DNA of 64,000 bases from Silene conica (taxonomy: Eukaryota > Streptophyta > Magnoliopsida > Caryophyllales > Caryophyllaceae). Made by a program: the position numbers and the translations under genes. Of this stretch, positions 1-13,116 are shown piece by piece. Within the stretch, counting starts at the first letter, position 1, and each line of letters opens with the position of its first letter. Location: the NCBI GenBank assembly GCA_029255685.2, contig CM055318.2, forward strand, positions 3,229,001 through 3,293,000, read 5' to 3'. The notes beneath the pieces were generated by a model that did no database searches, was not told the DNA's origin, and worked only from the letters and a program-made list of their open reading frames with translations.

Positions 1-62
1 GAACCCGTGACCTCACGATCAAAAAGCAACAACTTAAGCGGTGTGCCAAGGCTCCCCTTCAG
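1..62 (-). mobile_element. Au-type SINE head, cut by the window edge
   Basis: Read on the minus strand, positions 62 to 1 give a GGGGAGCCTTGGCACACC box-A-like stretch, then AAGTTGTTGC and GGTCACGGGTTC, which is box-B-like. This order is what I know from the widespread plant Au SINE family, whose 5' end is tRNA-derived. The element runs off the left edge, so the 3' body and target duplication cannot be seen. It lies about 80 bp upstream of the polygalacturonase TATA box on the opposite strand. Confidence 0.6.
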
Positions 63-142
63 GGCTTTTTCTTTTGTAATTTATACAAAGTTATATAAAC
101 TGCTAGCAAACATGTTAACCCCCCTTCCCCCCAGCCTCAAGC

Positions 143-149
143 TATATAA
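143..149 (+). promoter_or_regulatory. TATA box of the polygalacturonase gene
   Basis: The heptamer TATATAA lies 82 bp before the ATG at 231. Initiation about 30 bp downstream would leave a leader of roughly 50 nt. No ATG occurs between 180 and 231, which supports the chosen start. Confidence 0.7.
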
Positions 150-230
150 GGAGGGCAGAGCACCATTATGACCTCAAAAACAGAAGTCCTGCACCATATA
201 CTTGGACAAAAATAGTGACAATCATTAGTT

Positions 231-3200
231 ATGAAGAGTAGCAAGTGGTTCTCCATTATTTATCTAGGGATAATCCTAACAACTCTTCATGTCTCATTTT
301 CTGTTATTTCGACAGAGGCTCGGAAGAACAATGCCATAAGTCATAATAAACATACAAAACATAAGCATGGGAAAGGAAAATCTGGTCATTCTTATAAAAG
401 TCCGCCATCACCTCCTCCACCTTCATCTGATTCTTCTCCAACAATCTCAAGTAGCTTCAATGTCCTCTCTTTCGGAGCCAAAGGCGATGGTACCACGGAT
501 GATTCGAAGGTAATTTCATTCTATTTCCTAACTAATAATGTCCATTATTTAGTTTTGCTGATACCTTGAATCAAAACTTATATGAGATTGTTTTATATGT
601 TGTTTGCATATAAGAGCCTCACTTTATGCTATGTTTACGGGAATGGACTAATGGTAGTATGCATTTGATCATGTTTGATTTGCTTTTCAATATGTACGAC
701 AATTCATGAAAAACTGTACGGGTGTGAAGGTTTTATGTGCAATGACTTCAAAATATTCTTTCCGTTTGTGATTCTGGCTTGATATAGGCATTTTTACGAA
801 CATGGCAAGCTGCATGCAAAGTAACACGAGCAACTGTGGAAGTTCCTTCAGGATACAGTTTCTTCATTAAGCCTATAAGCCTCTTAGGACCTTGCATGCC
901 GCAACTTGTTCTACAGGTTTGATATCTGTTACTACTTCATATTGTTTATATTATCACACTTTGATTATGGCTCTGAATTTTAACCTCTACTTTTTCACAA
1001 TACGCTACAATAACTATTCCCTGTTATTCGGAGAGATTAACAGTAGAGTCAAAATGGAACAACAAATAAAAACGGGATGAAGATAGTATATCGGAATAGA
1101 TTAAGCAGTTTAACCACTGTTGATTTGTTGAAGACATTAAGAGATTGCTTAGTATGACTCATTACTATCTTTTACGTTAATTTCAAAATAAACAGTTGTA
1201 TGATAGAGCCATATATAAATTGAAACTATCAAGAGATACAAATCAAATAATCGCGCAACAATACTGTACTTTGTGAAAATGTGCAGATAGATGGAACATT
1301 GTTAGCACCTCCAGAAGTAAGTTCATGGGCAAAATCTGATCTATTTCAATGGATTAATATCAAATGGCTGCAAAACTTTACCATTCAAGGCAGTGGAGTT
1401 GTTAACGGTCAGGGTTCTAAGTGGTGGTCTTTCTCGCAGTCCCCGGCAGATAAGGTCAGTTTGCTTACATATACATTGCATTTACCAATGTGATTTCTTC
1501 CTGATTATATAGAATATGCATGAAAATTCATTATGCATTGTGCACGAATGCATAGCGTATTAACTGAAACGTGTTTGTGTGGGTGATTTGCAGAAGAATT
1601 GTCCGTCTACTCATGCTCCAAGCATGAAACCAACAGTAAGTGACTCATATACTCGCTTTCCATATACTCAATGTTCCGACATGTAGCTCCTTTAAAGTTG
1701 ATTTATTATATTTTGTTTTCAGGCATTGCGATTCTATGCTAGCAGCAACATAATAGTTCGTGATATTACAATAAAAAACAGTCCACTTTGCCATCTGAAA
1801 TTTGATAACTCCATAGGAGTACAGGTCATGAATGTCACCATTTCGTCACCAGAAGATAGCCCTAACACCGATGGTATTCATCTTCAAAACACTAAAGATG
1901 TTGAAATCCATGATTCTAACATTGGATGTGGTAAGTGCGATTTCCATATTTCTAAAGCTAAGCATATGTACGTATTGAATTTTCCATGTTATGGTAACTT
2001 CTTTAATGTCGTGCGCCCGTGCCTACTCCCTCTGAACAAATTTTTGTTTCACAATTTCCCAAACTTGCAAATTTTATGATTCACTAGAGGGTAAAAAGTT
2101 ACAGTTCATGTTTTTATTTAGTTATTATAGAAGGCGGCAAAGTTCCTGACATGTGTTGGGAAATGTACTTTCTTATAAAGTAAATGTTCTTGGATGTTAA
2201 GTTTATTTATAACTTACACATCAAACCTATGTTATTCCGACACTTCACTTAGTTACCAATGTGTCCTGACACAACATGTCACTTCGACACTTCATTTTAG
2301 ACCCAACAAATTGAATAATTCACACAAAATAGCAGTATCCGACACCCAGTCACGACACCGTGTCGAAGTTTTGGGGTATCATAACATCAAACCTTACATT
2401 CGTTACATTTTGTGATATGACTTGCTAACCTTATATTGAGTAAACCCACATTTTAAATTGCATTTAAAAATGTACAAGTGGGGAAAAAGGAATGTTTAGA
2501 CAACCAGAATCTAGTTGGGTAGTTAGTTATGTTCCACCACACCGGCCATTTTAATAACTTTCTTGGAAACGGTTAGTGGATGCATTTAACGGTTACTTTT
2601 AACTAACTTTTAAAAAGTCTGCTGAAAAAAGAGTCCTCTCAGGCCAGCATCAGGTCCAATTTGTACCTTTGAACTCCACTAACTGTAAAATTATTTCTAC
2701 TGCATACCTGGATTTTGTACTATTATTATTACTCGTCGAATTATTTATACGCAGCTTTATGATTTCGCTTCAGCGATAAGCTTGATTTACTAATGGTACA
2801 CCATGCATTTTTTAAACAGGAGATGACTGTGTATCCATTCAAACTGGTTGCTCTAACATTCATTTGCACCATATTAATTGCGGTCCTGGCCATGGAATTA
2901 GGTAATTATCAGTAATTATTCGGTTTATTATTAGGCTAGAACATTCGATTCCCTATCTTGTCCCACTATATGCGAGAACTTTTGAGACACTGGCGTGTTG
3001 ATGTTAAATCAGACACGCCTCTAACATACAAGTCGGAAATTTACTTACTGTCTTTAACAAGCTCTAGTAAGCTATGTTACTCCGACTCTTCTAATTTCCT
3101 CGCGTACCCGTGTCCGACACTCGACACTCGACACTCGGACATGGGTATGACACATGGACACCTCATTTTAGACCAAAAAGTGCATATTTTCAATAAAATA

Positions 3201-3933
3201 GCCGAGTCCGACACTTGGACACGTACCCGTGTCAGGTACTTCTAAACAAGTCTGAGTAACATGGCTAGTAAGTATTCATATTGATTTCATGGATGCAGTT
3301 TGGGAGGACTAGGGAAGTATAAAAGTATCGCGTGTGCATCTGATATTGTCGTCGAAGATATCGTCATGCAGAATACACTATATGGAGTGAGGATCAAGAC
3401 ATGGCCGGTATATATATATATACATAATATTGCAATTACTGAAAAGTACCTCTTACTTACATATACAGAATTACATATTATGTTAATTATCGTACTAATT
3501 TATGCTTAATTTTCCATTATAGGGTGGTATCGGATCTGTTAAAAACGTGACATTCTCAAATATACAAGTTTCAGACGTCAAGGTTCCTCTAATAATCGAC
3601 CAATTCTATTGCGAGAACAATGTCCATTGCAAAAACCAAAGCGGCGCAGTGGCAATATCCAACATCAAATACAATAACATAGTTGGGACGTATTCTGCAC
3701 AACCAGTTCATCTAGCTTGCAGCACCGATGTCCCTTGTATCGACGTTGATCTTGTCGACATTCAATTGAAACCGTCTCCAGTCAACCACGGTCTTCAGCA
3801 AGCGTTATGTTACAACTCTTATGGCAAAACAAAAGCTCCTTTGGTTCCGGCTAGTATAGACTATTGTCTACGGGATAGTGGTAGATTCGCGAAGATAGCG
3901 AAATTGTCCCATGATCATAATGTATGCCACTAA
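231..3933 (+). CDS. Polygalacturonase (glycoside hydrolase family 28), 8 exons
   Basis: Secreted pectinase expected to hydrolyse alpha-1,4-galacturonan in the cell wall. Exons: 231-509, 788-916, 1287-1454, 1594-1635, 1723-1930, 2820-2901, 3299-3407, 3523-3933; all introns GT-AG; 475 aa. The N-terminus is a hydrophobic signal peptide (about residues 1-28), then a His/Lys-rich and Pro/Ser-rich linker (about 30-70, SPPSPPPPSS), then the catalytic beta-helix beginning FNVLSFGAKGDG. The four GH28 motifs are present: NTDG at 254-257, GDD at 276-278 (its Gly codon is split by intron 5), GHG at 299-301 and RIKT at 334-337. The Pro-rich linker resembles plant enzymes such as Arabidopsis At1g48100 (from memory). 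The frame is open and complete. Introns 5 and 6 each carry a hAT-type MITE. Exo- versus endo-activity cannot be decided from this. Confidence 0.95.
2227..2384. mobile_element. hAT-type MITE, copy 1 (polygalacturonase intron 5)
   Basis: A 158-bp element bounded by an exact 8-bp duplication CATCAAAC (2219-2226 and 2385-2392). The left end is CTATGTTATTCCGAC and the right end, reverse-complemented, begins TTATGATACCCC. Internal GACACTTC and TGTCGAAG motifs are shared with the copies at 3072-3264 and 61558-61700. The 8-bp duplication points to the hAT superfamily; there is no coding capacity. Confidence 0.75.
3072..3264. mobile_element. hAT-type MITE, copy 2 (polygalacturonase intron 6)
   Basis: A 193-bp element flanked by the exact 8-bp duplication CTAGTAAG (3064-3071 and 3265-3272). 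Terminal inverted repeats are CTATGTTACTC and CCATGTTACTC. Inside are runs of CCGACAC/GACACTCG. It ends 34 bp before exon 7 of the polygalacturonase, so it supplies or crowds the branch-point region of that intron. Confidence 0.85.
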
Positions 3934-4649
3934 CTGTGTTAGATGCATGGTGAATTGACGATTCTAGTTTAGTATCGGTAGTGTTCTTGATTATCGCTTG
4001 ATTAAATACTGTAAATGTCAAAAGTTCGCCAATATTAACGGGGACTTTCTTCTAAGTTGTAACTACTGCTGCTTACCTTGAATGTTAACGGATCTATCGA
4101 AAAAATCACGAGCCGAATCTAGTACGGAGTACTATATAGAGTGCGCGTTTGGCCTAACTTTTTAAGGTCTTTTGAGTATCACGATTCACGATTCCTAACT
4201 CATGCGAATGACAGAAATCGAACTTAAAATGGTCTAATCTATAATAAGACAACGCGATGGATATAAACAAATACGTAGTAAAACGAAAGAAAAAATTATT
4301 GAATAACATAAATAAATGTCTATTACGTGAAAGGTGTTACGAATTTACGATAAAATATCATTGAAAATGGCATCATCCGTCATAAACTGAAGGATGTCAC
4401 GAATGTCCTTACAATGTGCAAGTGATATTATTCATGGGGTGCCCTTCCATTTGACTTATTGTGAGAACACTATCCGTCTTTAACTTATAACGGATAATGT
4501 TCGTCACAAGCAAGACGCTTTGAATAAAAAATACGTCGTAAAACTTCTGGATATAGGAATATTTGCAAAGAAAATGTTTAGAATTTAAAGTAGAATCAAA
4601 TGCGGAGTAATAAATAAATAATTTCAATAAGTGAAGATTACCAACAAAA
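3934..4649. other. Intergenic, polygalacturonase 3' flank
   Basis: AT-rich sequence holding the polygalacturonase 3' UTR (end not defined). Near 4437-4515 is a decayed inverted repeat with GACACTATCCGTC-like and ACGGATAATG motifs, a remnant of a small MITE family seen elsewhere (24225-24398, 56516-56702). No gene is seen. Confidence 0.5.
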
Positions 4650-4666
4650 GCTGGAATAGCTCAGTT

Positions 4667-4699
<33 letters not shown>

Positions 4700-4723
4700 G
4701 AGGTTCAAGCCCTCCTTCTAGCG
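4650..4723 (+). tRNA. tRNA-Asn (anticodon GUU)
   Basis: Complete 74-nt cloverleaf. Acceptor arm GCTGGAA pairs with TTCTAGC (one G-U), D-arm GCTC/GAGC, anticodon stem TGTGG/CCACA with loop CTGTTAA (anticodon GTT at 4684-4686), T-arm GGAGG/CCTCC with loop TTCAAGC, discriminator G. No intron and no encoded CCA, as usual for eukaryotic nuclear genes. A T-rich run starting TTTTGTTG follows at once and should stop Pol III. The CAACAAAA just upstream is typical of plant tRNA gene 5' flanks. Confidence 0.98.
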
Positions 4724-6374
4724 TTTTGTTGTTTTTTTATTTTCTCGTTATTGGGCCTTCTGATTTGTAGCTACATAATAACGGCCCAAATTAGAATTAA
4801 TGACGGCCCAATTAATACACAGTCTAAAAGGCTACATAATAGCGGCTGCGAATTTCCTCATCAACAAAGATTTTCTTTATTGTTCTTTTTATGTTCTTCG
4901 ATAAGAATATGGTGACGATCCATTGATCGAAGTTTTGCGCATTTCAAGGGTAGTTAGGTTTAATGAAGCATGGTTCAAGTAAAGGAAGCAAGTTAAGAGT
5001 TGGAGACATGTTGTTACTATATTTTTTTGAAGCCACTATTTTGATTTGAGATTTGTAAAAAGTGAATTAATAATCGTAGAAAAAATACTGAGAGATAATT
5101 ACTCTGTATTATTCTTTTCCTTATTGTGATATACCCTTTTTTATTGGTCAATCTTACAAGTCCCATATAGTCGTAACAAACAATGGTGGAGCGAGAGGTG
5201 TTGACAGGGGAGGTCGACTTCGCTGGCATTTGAAAATTTCGGAATTTTTGGTTAAATTTTTTGATTTTTTAAATCCCTTTAAAATAATTTCGCCCCTTTA
5301 ACTTAATCTCCTAACTCGGCCACCAACCTCTATGATCAAAGAAACTTAACTAACACAGATTTCGGTTGAAAACGTACAAGTTTCGTAGATGAAATCTTCA
5401 AGTTTTGGTCACAATTATCAATCTATATACAAGTATAATCAAAACAAAACATGTGCATGAAATCATGATTATGTTTGTTGTCATTCCCATAAACAATTAA
5501 CAAATAGAAATGTCGTGTAATAAAAACGAAGGACATCATAATGCTATACTTGATGATCAAGATGATCATGTATGTTTTGGCATGGCAACCCATCATTAGA
5601 TATTTGCTTAAAGCATGCTTACTTCATTACTTCATAGTTCATACATTTCCCTACTGTTTTCCCGGAAAATATGGTACTCAAATTAAAAACATCTTACGAC
5701 TTTTATATAAGACGGTTTTACAATAATTTTATTGTTTTTCTTGTGTATATCATCATCCATCACTTTAGTCCGAATTTGAGTTGGGTATGATAACTATGAC
5801 GATAAAGTTTTGTCTCGTAAATTTTAACCATACTACATTATCATAAGACATCTATAAATAGTTTTATTTAACTTAATTTATTTTTTCACTTTTAATTTTA
5901 ATTTTTGTTAGTTGTTAATATCTTTTTTGTAATTATAATTCATGATATTCTACATTAGTTGGTCTGACAAATAATACTCTTTAATACGTAATACAACTAT
6001 ACAAGTATTAAACTTGTATATGGACGGGTCACCTAATATCGATCACAATCTTTAATATTGTTACTACGACTAGAAGTATTTACAAATCTTCAAAAATGTT
6101 GAAATTAATAGCTTAGAAAATTTTCATTTATAACAATATTTTATCCTAGAAATGTCTGAATTAGTCAATCAATAGTTCCGTGGATCATGTACTATATATG
6201 AAAAAAAACAATAAAATTAAAATTATACAAATTTTCATCGAAAACCGACACTATCCATCACAAACCGAAGACGGATAATGTCTCTCACAATATCCAAACG
6301 ACTAATCAAGTGGGAATTAAATGTAACACTCCACATCCTCTCCTGATAATATGAAACGTACGTCATCGACAAAA
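4724..6374. other. Intergenic, no gene seen
   Basis: AT-rich DNA without a recognisable gene or intact element. Around 6233-6300 the motifs GACACTATCCATCAC and GACGGATAATG mark another remnant of the GACGGATA repeat family. Open frames here are short and have no recognisable domain. Confidence 0.4.
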
Positions 6375-7598
6375 TCTATACCTATAAAAGGAATAGATTT
6401 TAAATGTCTCCTATTGGTTCCTTGAAATAAGGAATTTATGGGCCCACCAAAATTTAGACTGATTTAATTTCTTTCTCTTCTATTTTCATAATTCTGATTT
6501 TTACTCCTCTCCAATTACGTATTATGATATTTTCTCATCCCTATTTAAAGTAATTGATTGCAGTATTACATTTTATCATTGTCATAATAAAATACTACGA
6601 TATCATCAAATTATTGTTAATCGAATATTTAAATAACAATATACAACGGTCCAACAAAATACGATATTTAATGGTCCAAAAATTAAATCGGAAAAACAAA
6701 AAATTACAAACAACAAAAATAGTTAGTCCAAGAATTAAATTATATTATATTTTCCAATCAAATCAAATACAAGTTAATATACCAAACAAGATAAAATACG
6801 GTAAAATACGATATACAACGGTCCGATATATATCAAAATGATCATATTTTGCCAATGTCGTCATTAAAATGCGGTATATTGGAGAAAATAAAAATCATGT
6901 ATATCAGAACAAAAAATAGTCTTTTGTTGATTTAAAATCTTTTAGTTGTATTTTAATTAAATTCAACTAAAAATCTGCAAATATACATAAAAAACAAAAA
7001 TCTTCTATATTATCACAAAAAGTAGTTTTTTGTTGAATTTATCTTTTAGTTGAATTTAAATTAAAATACGATATAAACGGTCCGATATCTATCAAAATGA
7101 TCATATTTCGCTAATGTCGTAGAATGTTTTGGGTAGTTACAAGGTCGAACTAAAAAATAATTTGGGTTGATTACGATGATTCGGAACTTAGAACTAAATC
7201 CGTAAGAATAATTTTAAAATATATATTTTTTTTTATCGGCTATTATCCGTCTTAAGTTTAAAACGAGTCAGTATCGTTCCTCATGGATTATAGGACACAT
7301 TTTATTTTCGTCATGCATAATGTTTTTTTTTTGTATTATTCATTCTACATATATATTTGATCCGTCTTAACCTTAAACCGATAAGTCATCCTAAATAAGT
7401 TTTGTATGCTTTTATAATGTCAAGGAGATGCATTAGTTTTATTTGCGTCTAAGTCAAGTATATAATTTCTCTTTACTTTTACATTGATATTACTCCGATA
7501 CTAAAATCATATTCTTTTAAAATTTATTTACCTTCTTATTGATTTTTTTAATTCAATAAAATTAGACCCGTGCAAAAATTGCACGGGCGTAAAACTAG
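6375..7598 (+). mobile_element. Non-autonomous Helitron (1.2 kb)
   Basis: Begins TCTATACCTATAAAAGG directly after an A and ends in a hairpin with stem CCCGTGCAA/TTGCACGGG (7567-7587), then CGTAAAACTAG followed by T. A 5' TC, a 3' hairpin plus CTAG and insertion between A and T are the Helitron hallmarks. Inside, a segment with ACGGTCCGATAT and ATCAAAATGATCAT occurs twice (about 6800-6870 and 7064-7125). No RepHel frame exists, so it is non-autonomous. The 3' end is firm; the 5' end is inferred. Confidence 0.75.
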
Positions 7599-9700
7599 TT
7601 AGATGTTAAAATTAAGCTATAGAAAATAGCACCTTTATTCACTTTATTTAAATTTCATGATAATTAAGCTGGAGCATACAAAGCTGATTGTACTTTATTT
7701 GACATAATAATTACTACTCCATCCTTCAAGTTACTTTACCTAAGTATTCCCTTTTTAACATTTAACATTCCTTCTTTTTCTTCACTTTTTCTTCTACTTA
7801 TTTTAATGCATTTTTCCTCTAAAAAGATTATTCTTGTAATCCCTCTTTAGCAAATTCAAGGTAGATTCACCTTGGACTAAAAAACTTAAAAAAAAGAATG
7901 AAAATACTAAAAAAAATTACATCTATTATAAAAATCAATTTTTTTTTATACCTAACTCTTTTAACAAGGACACAAATACTTAGAAGAAACGACATGTCAT
8001 TATTTTCTCGTCTGCTTTTATGTATTTTTCGTAACACTTTTGTATTTTATTATACCTGATTGACGACTTTTTTATTTAATACGGTGTTTTCAAAATGAGT
8101 GTATCGATCATATTATTGCCAACTTAATCAAAAGTTAAAATTTTGTTTGGGAAATTATTTTATCTGGCTAATTTGACCAAATTTCCAACTAAGTAACTTA
8201 TTTAACCAGATAAATTAATTAATTGAAATAAAACATAAATAAGTAGGGTATCATATAAGAAATAAGTTATCTTACTTTACCAAATATATCAGCTAGTTGT
8301 CAAACATTTTTAATATATTCCATTATCTAATCAGTTATATAGGTTTCAGCTAACTTTTCGACTAACTTTATAATTTATTTGGTAAAATTAGCTGACATTT
8401 GAAAAATTAGCTGTCAAAATATTTGACAGTCCGAAACCATCCAACAAAAATGTGAGAGTTGACTTGATGTAAATTCATTGACTGGATTAAAGATAGAGCC
8501 GTTAATGCATGCCAAAGCTAATTAGTGAACAAAAATCATGAAATGAGTAAAAATAGTAATAAAATCGTTTCTTAAGTGAATGTTATCATCATATAAATGT
8601 AGGGATCAAATAATGATTAGAAATGTGTTATAGTAGCTAAATTGCGTTTTGACTGAAATTTGTTGATTGTTGATGCACTAGACAAACAAATTGACAAGTT
8701 TTCGAGACAATCACACACTAAAAGCCAAGCTATATTCTACTGTATTTTTCATCATGATTTGATGTAATTCTCTTGTAGGTCCTTTTAGCCGCATGTGTTT
8801 TGATAAACCGTAATTTTTATATGAGACGGTTTTATAATGCGAGAGGATCTAGCCATTATATAAAAATAAAGCTTCTTTATTAACACCAAATAAATAAATA
8901 TTTTAAAAAATAGATCGTTTTACGGTTTAAGATTTATCATATCTTTGTATTTGTGTTTGAATTGATAAATGTTCTTTTTTTTTTTCTTCAAGTGGTTTTT
9001 AGATTCCAGTAAGATTTCGTTAGGACAATATTATTTGCGATATTCACAAATATTTTTCTATGGATGTGGCATGGAGGGACGAGAAAGTCAAATGTGTGCA
9101 ATCTTATTACAATATTTGTTATATATAAATACGATAATAATTCCGTGTGATGTATAGTACTATGGAAAATTCAATATTATTAGTAGTCTTGTTTTTCGAA
9201 AAAATGCTCAGTTTAACTTTTAAGGAATTTTTTTACTTATACATGCATTTTAACTATTGAGTTTTCTAAATTATACCTATGTTTTTTTAACTATTGATCA
9301 TAAATGTTGATTAGGCATTCAAAAGTGGTGTTTTTTTCTTTTCAAATTGATTGTTATTACGAAATCTTCAATTTAATAAAAGTATGTTGGCATTCTAGAC
9401 TCATGGTATGTATTGTGGTATGTCAAAGTTTTTTAATTGAATAAACGAATTTTGACTGACCTTTAACTCACGAGTCACGACTGCATACAAGTAGGTCATT
9501 GATTACGAAAAGGAATATAACATAAAAATTCCTAAAAATAGTTCAGAATACAATTAAAAAATACCCTTATTTTAAAGTCGTCTCTAAGCAATTTCGCCAA
9601 TATGGTCAAATGAAAAATGCTTGTAATAAAAAATTCTTCAACTAGGTCATTGACCAAAGCCATGAAGTCTTGACTATGATCTATACTTCAAAATAAATCA
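7599..9700. other. Intergenic with decayed repeats
   Basis: No gene recognised. At 8144-8440 alternating AGCTGACA/TGTCAGCT-like and TTTGACCA stretches suggest an old inverted-repeat element. At 8806-8935 a TAAACCGTAA start and TTACGGTTTA end, with GAGACGGTTTTATA inside, mark a small palindromic MITE. The remainder is AT-rich. Confidence 0.4.
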
Positions 9701-9759
9701 CAAAATATATTCAAAAAGAGGTGTTCGTATGGTAAAATACATGGTAACAAAAGAACGAG

Positions 9760-10090
9760 AAGTACTTACGACTTTCTGGAGAACGTCTTCCCTATATTTA
9801 TACGAAAAATATTTAATTCTCATTTTGTTTCTCCTCCTATGTAAAGGTCGTCCACGGTAAAAACCTAAATATTTTCCACAAAGAACACATCTGACACAAC
9901 ACAAATAAACTGTTATGTACTTGCGTTCCTCGAAAAGACGTCCTTCTTGTACTCATAGAAATTTTTTACAATAATGTTTAATTCTCAATTTGATTCTCAT
10001 TCTCTGTGTGTAGGGAGGACGTCATTCAAAAAGATGGAAGTATTTTTCCACGAATAACACATTCGACGCAACAACAACAAAAGAAACAGT
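9760..10090. repeat. Imperfect tandem duplication, period about 170 bp
   Basis: Two diverged units share the order GACGTC(C)TTC, ATGTTTAATTCTCA or ATTTAATTCTCATTTTG, a GTCGTCC or GGACGTC block, TATTTTCCAC, and ACACAT(C/T)(T/C)GAC with CAACA repeats. The second unit starts near 9935. No protein similarity is recognised. Confidence 0.5.
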
Positions 10091-10496
10091 AAAATGAAAA
10101 GAACGGGACTGGTACGTACGTACTGCAAACTGTTAAGTAAGAAGCAGTGTTAGAATGAAGAGACATAGTGTGAAGTGGACCGAAACATTGTCACTTTAAT
10201 GTTGGTAATACTTCACTTGAATCCAAATTAACCACTTTTTCTTTCATTTTTTCATTTTTATTTTAAACCTTATTATTTATTCAATTAAAGTTGCTTTTAT
10301 CAATTATATAAATCTGAATTATGTACAGGATCGTCAAAGCATGACAGGCATAAAAGAAGGATCTTACATTTTTCACAATTAATTAAACAAAATTATTCTT
10401 TATTAAAACGGATATATATCTGTCTTAAACAACAAACCGGTTAAATAAATAGACGAAATATAACCTAAAATGTCTAGAGAACGCCAAACTCTTCGA

Positions 10497-10850
10497 CCTT
10501 GTTTGGCAAACGACATAAGCAGATTTATAATAGCATATAACGTTAGCATAATACGGTTAGTAGATTTTAATAGCAGGTTTGACTATTAAATTAAATTAAC
10601 AGATTAAAAAAGAGTGTTTGGTAAATAGCAGATTACAGGATAATTAGAATGGTTTCGTGTATAAATTAAATATGTTGATACAATATGCTGCTATATTAGC
10701 AGCATATTCAAAAATAATAGATCCCGACCAATATGCTATCAGGATATGTTGTTTACCAAACACATGAAAATTGTAGATTAATTGGTCAACCTACTAATTA
10801 TGCCGGAATCTACTAATTTCTTTCAATATGTTGTTTACCAAACAACGCCT
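10497..10850. mobile_element. MITE of the 'TTTGGTAAAC' family
   Basis: About 354 bp with inverted ends: left CCTTGTTTGGCAAACGACAT, right (reverse-complemented) GGCGTTGTTTGGTAAACAA. The interior carries repeated CAATATGCT and AGCAGATT motifs, shared with 31420-32203, 49018-49195 and part of 52299-52410. The superfamily is unassigned; the target duplication is unclear. Confidence 0.6.
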
Positions 10851-11602
10851 GTATGTATTAGTTCAGAAATTGGATAGTATTTGACCTGTTACACTTACGA
10901 CATTTGATATGACTATCTTAAGGGAGAACAACTAGGTTAATTTCAGAATCTCTTGTTTAAGACGGATATTCTTATTTAAGAGTTAAGACAGACATATTCA
11001 TCGTCAATAATAAAACGGGTGAAATAGATGGATAAGTCAAAAAAACAGAATGTCTAAACGGATATAATTATCTTAAGGGAGAATGTCTTGTTAGTATTTG
11101 ACCAGTTTTACGCTGAAGACGGATATAACTGTTTTAAGGCAGACCGACTTAGATTGATGTATGTATGTAACTATGTATGACTTATTAGTATAGTTTTTTT
11201 TATAGTGCTGGGTTATTAATGCGATAAAACAGTAATTATGATGTTGAAGTCTGTAGAACAATGCTAATCATAATTATACATGTTACTTAAGCAGTATAAG
11301 ATGCCGAATTTATGCAAGAAATAGTAATTAACTATGCATGGGTCAGTCTGTAATTCTGTATAGCTTAGTCGCACTACCAGACACCATCATTAATCTTACG
11401 GCCTAATTGCCATGTATCTCATCATTGATATATACTTGTAATATTTTGTAGTACGTACACTCATTCTTAATTTTTAATATGAAGATTTATTTCCTCTTTC
11501 CGTTTCATCTGTATCGATTGTTTGTTTTTTTGGTTTAAGTATAAAGACAAGTAAAGAGAAATGAGGTAATTATTGAATAACAGGTGAACAAAATTGAGCG
11601 TG
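10851..11602. other. Intergenic, no gene seen
   Basis: AT-rich. The phrase TATCTTAAGGGAGAA occurs near 10914 and again near 11070, together with AAGACGGATAT motifs, so this is probably worn repeat sequence. No coding region. Confidence 0.35.
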
Positions 11603-11800
11603 CACTACAAGGTGAAAGTCAAATAGCTACATTTATTTCAGTAGCAAACCACTTGATTTCGGTAGCTAATTACCAATAGAGACGAGATTTTCAACGGAAC
11701 TTAAACCGTAGCTAATAGCCTTGTCGCTAAATTTGCTACGGAATTGGCTATTAATTTTAGTTATCAAATATAAAGTAGCTACTTTTGCAACAATAATAGA
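11603..11800. mobile_element. CACTA transposon end (fragment)
   Basis: CACTACAAG at 11603-11611 is the classical CACTA terminal motif, and within 200 bp there are several subterminal TAGCTAC / GTAGCTAA / GCTACGG motifs in both orientations, as expected for En/Spm-like elements. The opposite end was not found, so the element is probably truncated. Confidence 0.55.
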
Positions 11801-12339
<539 letters not shown>

Positions 12340-12616
12340 TCTCGTCAGTCATGTTTGATTAAGACATTAATATCCGTTTTAATTTTATAACAGCTTCAAA
12401 TAGGACAATTGATATTGACAAATTTAAAACAAAATGATATCCATAGACGAGTAGGGCATACATTAAACTTGATATATATTCATTATTCTGTTCATTGTAA
12501 TGCTCCTTTGAATAATAGTCTATAGGCATGCCAAAGCAGCATGCTGGATTGCTGGCCCTTAATTCATATATTCTGTTCAACTATTCTTTGGAAAATGACA
12601 ACTTAAGTCATATTTA

Positions 12617-12912
12617 GGGGTCGTTTGGTTCGGCATGGGAAGATAAAATTCCCGGGAAGATAAAATTCGTATGAACTTAAAAATCACGTGAATTAGATAA
12701 ATGTTGTTTGGTTGAATGTAAGAACTTCAATTCATGCGGGAACTTCCAATTACCTAGAGGGGTTAGGTAAGTGACTTCCTACATAATGTAGGAATTAGAA
12801 CTTCCTATGGAAGTTATAATTCCCATGAATTGGGCAACCAAACAAGAATCAATTTACCCACTTCCCATGATTTTCCAATTCACATGATTTTAAAAGCCAA
12901 CCAAACAACCCC
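12617..12912. mobile_element. Tourist/PIF-Harbinger MITE, 296 bp
   Basis: Ends GGGGTCGTTTGGTT and AACCAAACAACCCC are inverted repeats, and the flanks are a 3-bp TTA duplication (12614-12616 and 12913-12915). A TTA/TAA target with GGG(G)..TTTGGTT ends is typical for Tourist-like MITEs. No coding capacity. Confidence 0.85.
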
Positions 12913-13116
12913 TTAGAATGTTATAAATTTGTAGATAACGCGGGTCAATTATTTTATATTACACGGGTTGTTATCGAACTATCCTAATCGTCAACATTAC
13001 TACATAAAAGTGACTCGACGTTTATCTTAAATCTTTCTCGATAACTTTTGAATCGGTTTTGCATCTACCAGGGTACGAAAATAAGCCTTTTATTTCAATC
13101 ATGGTAAACCATCTCA

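Noticed and set aside
9698-9904. 68-codon Cys/Arg-rich minus-strand frame
   Set aside because: Sits in the imperfect tandem duplication, no domain, no splice partners.
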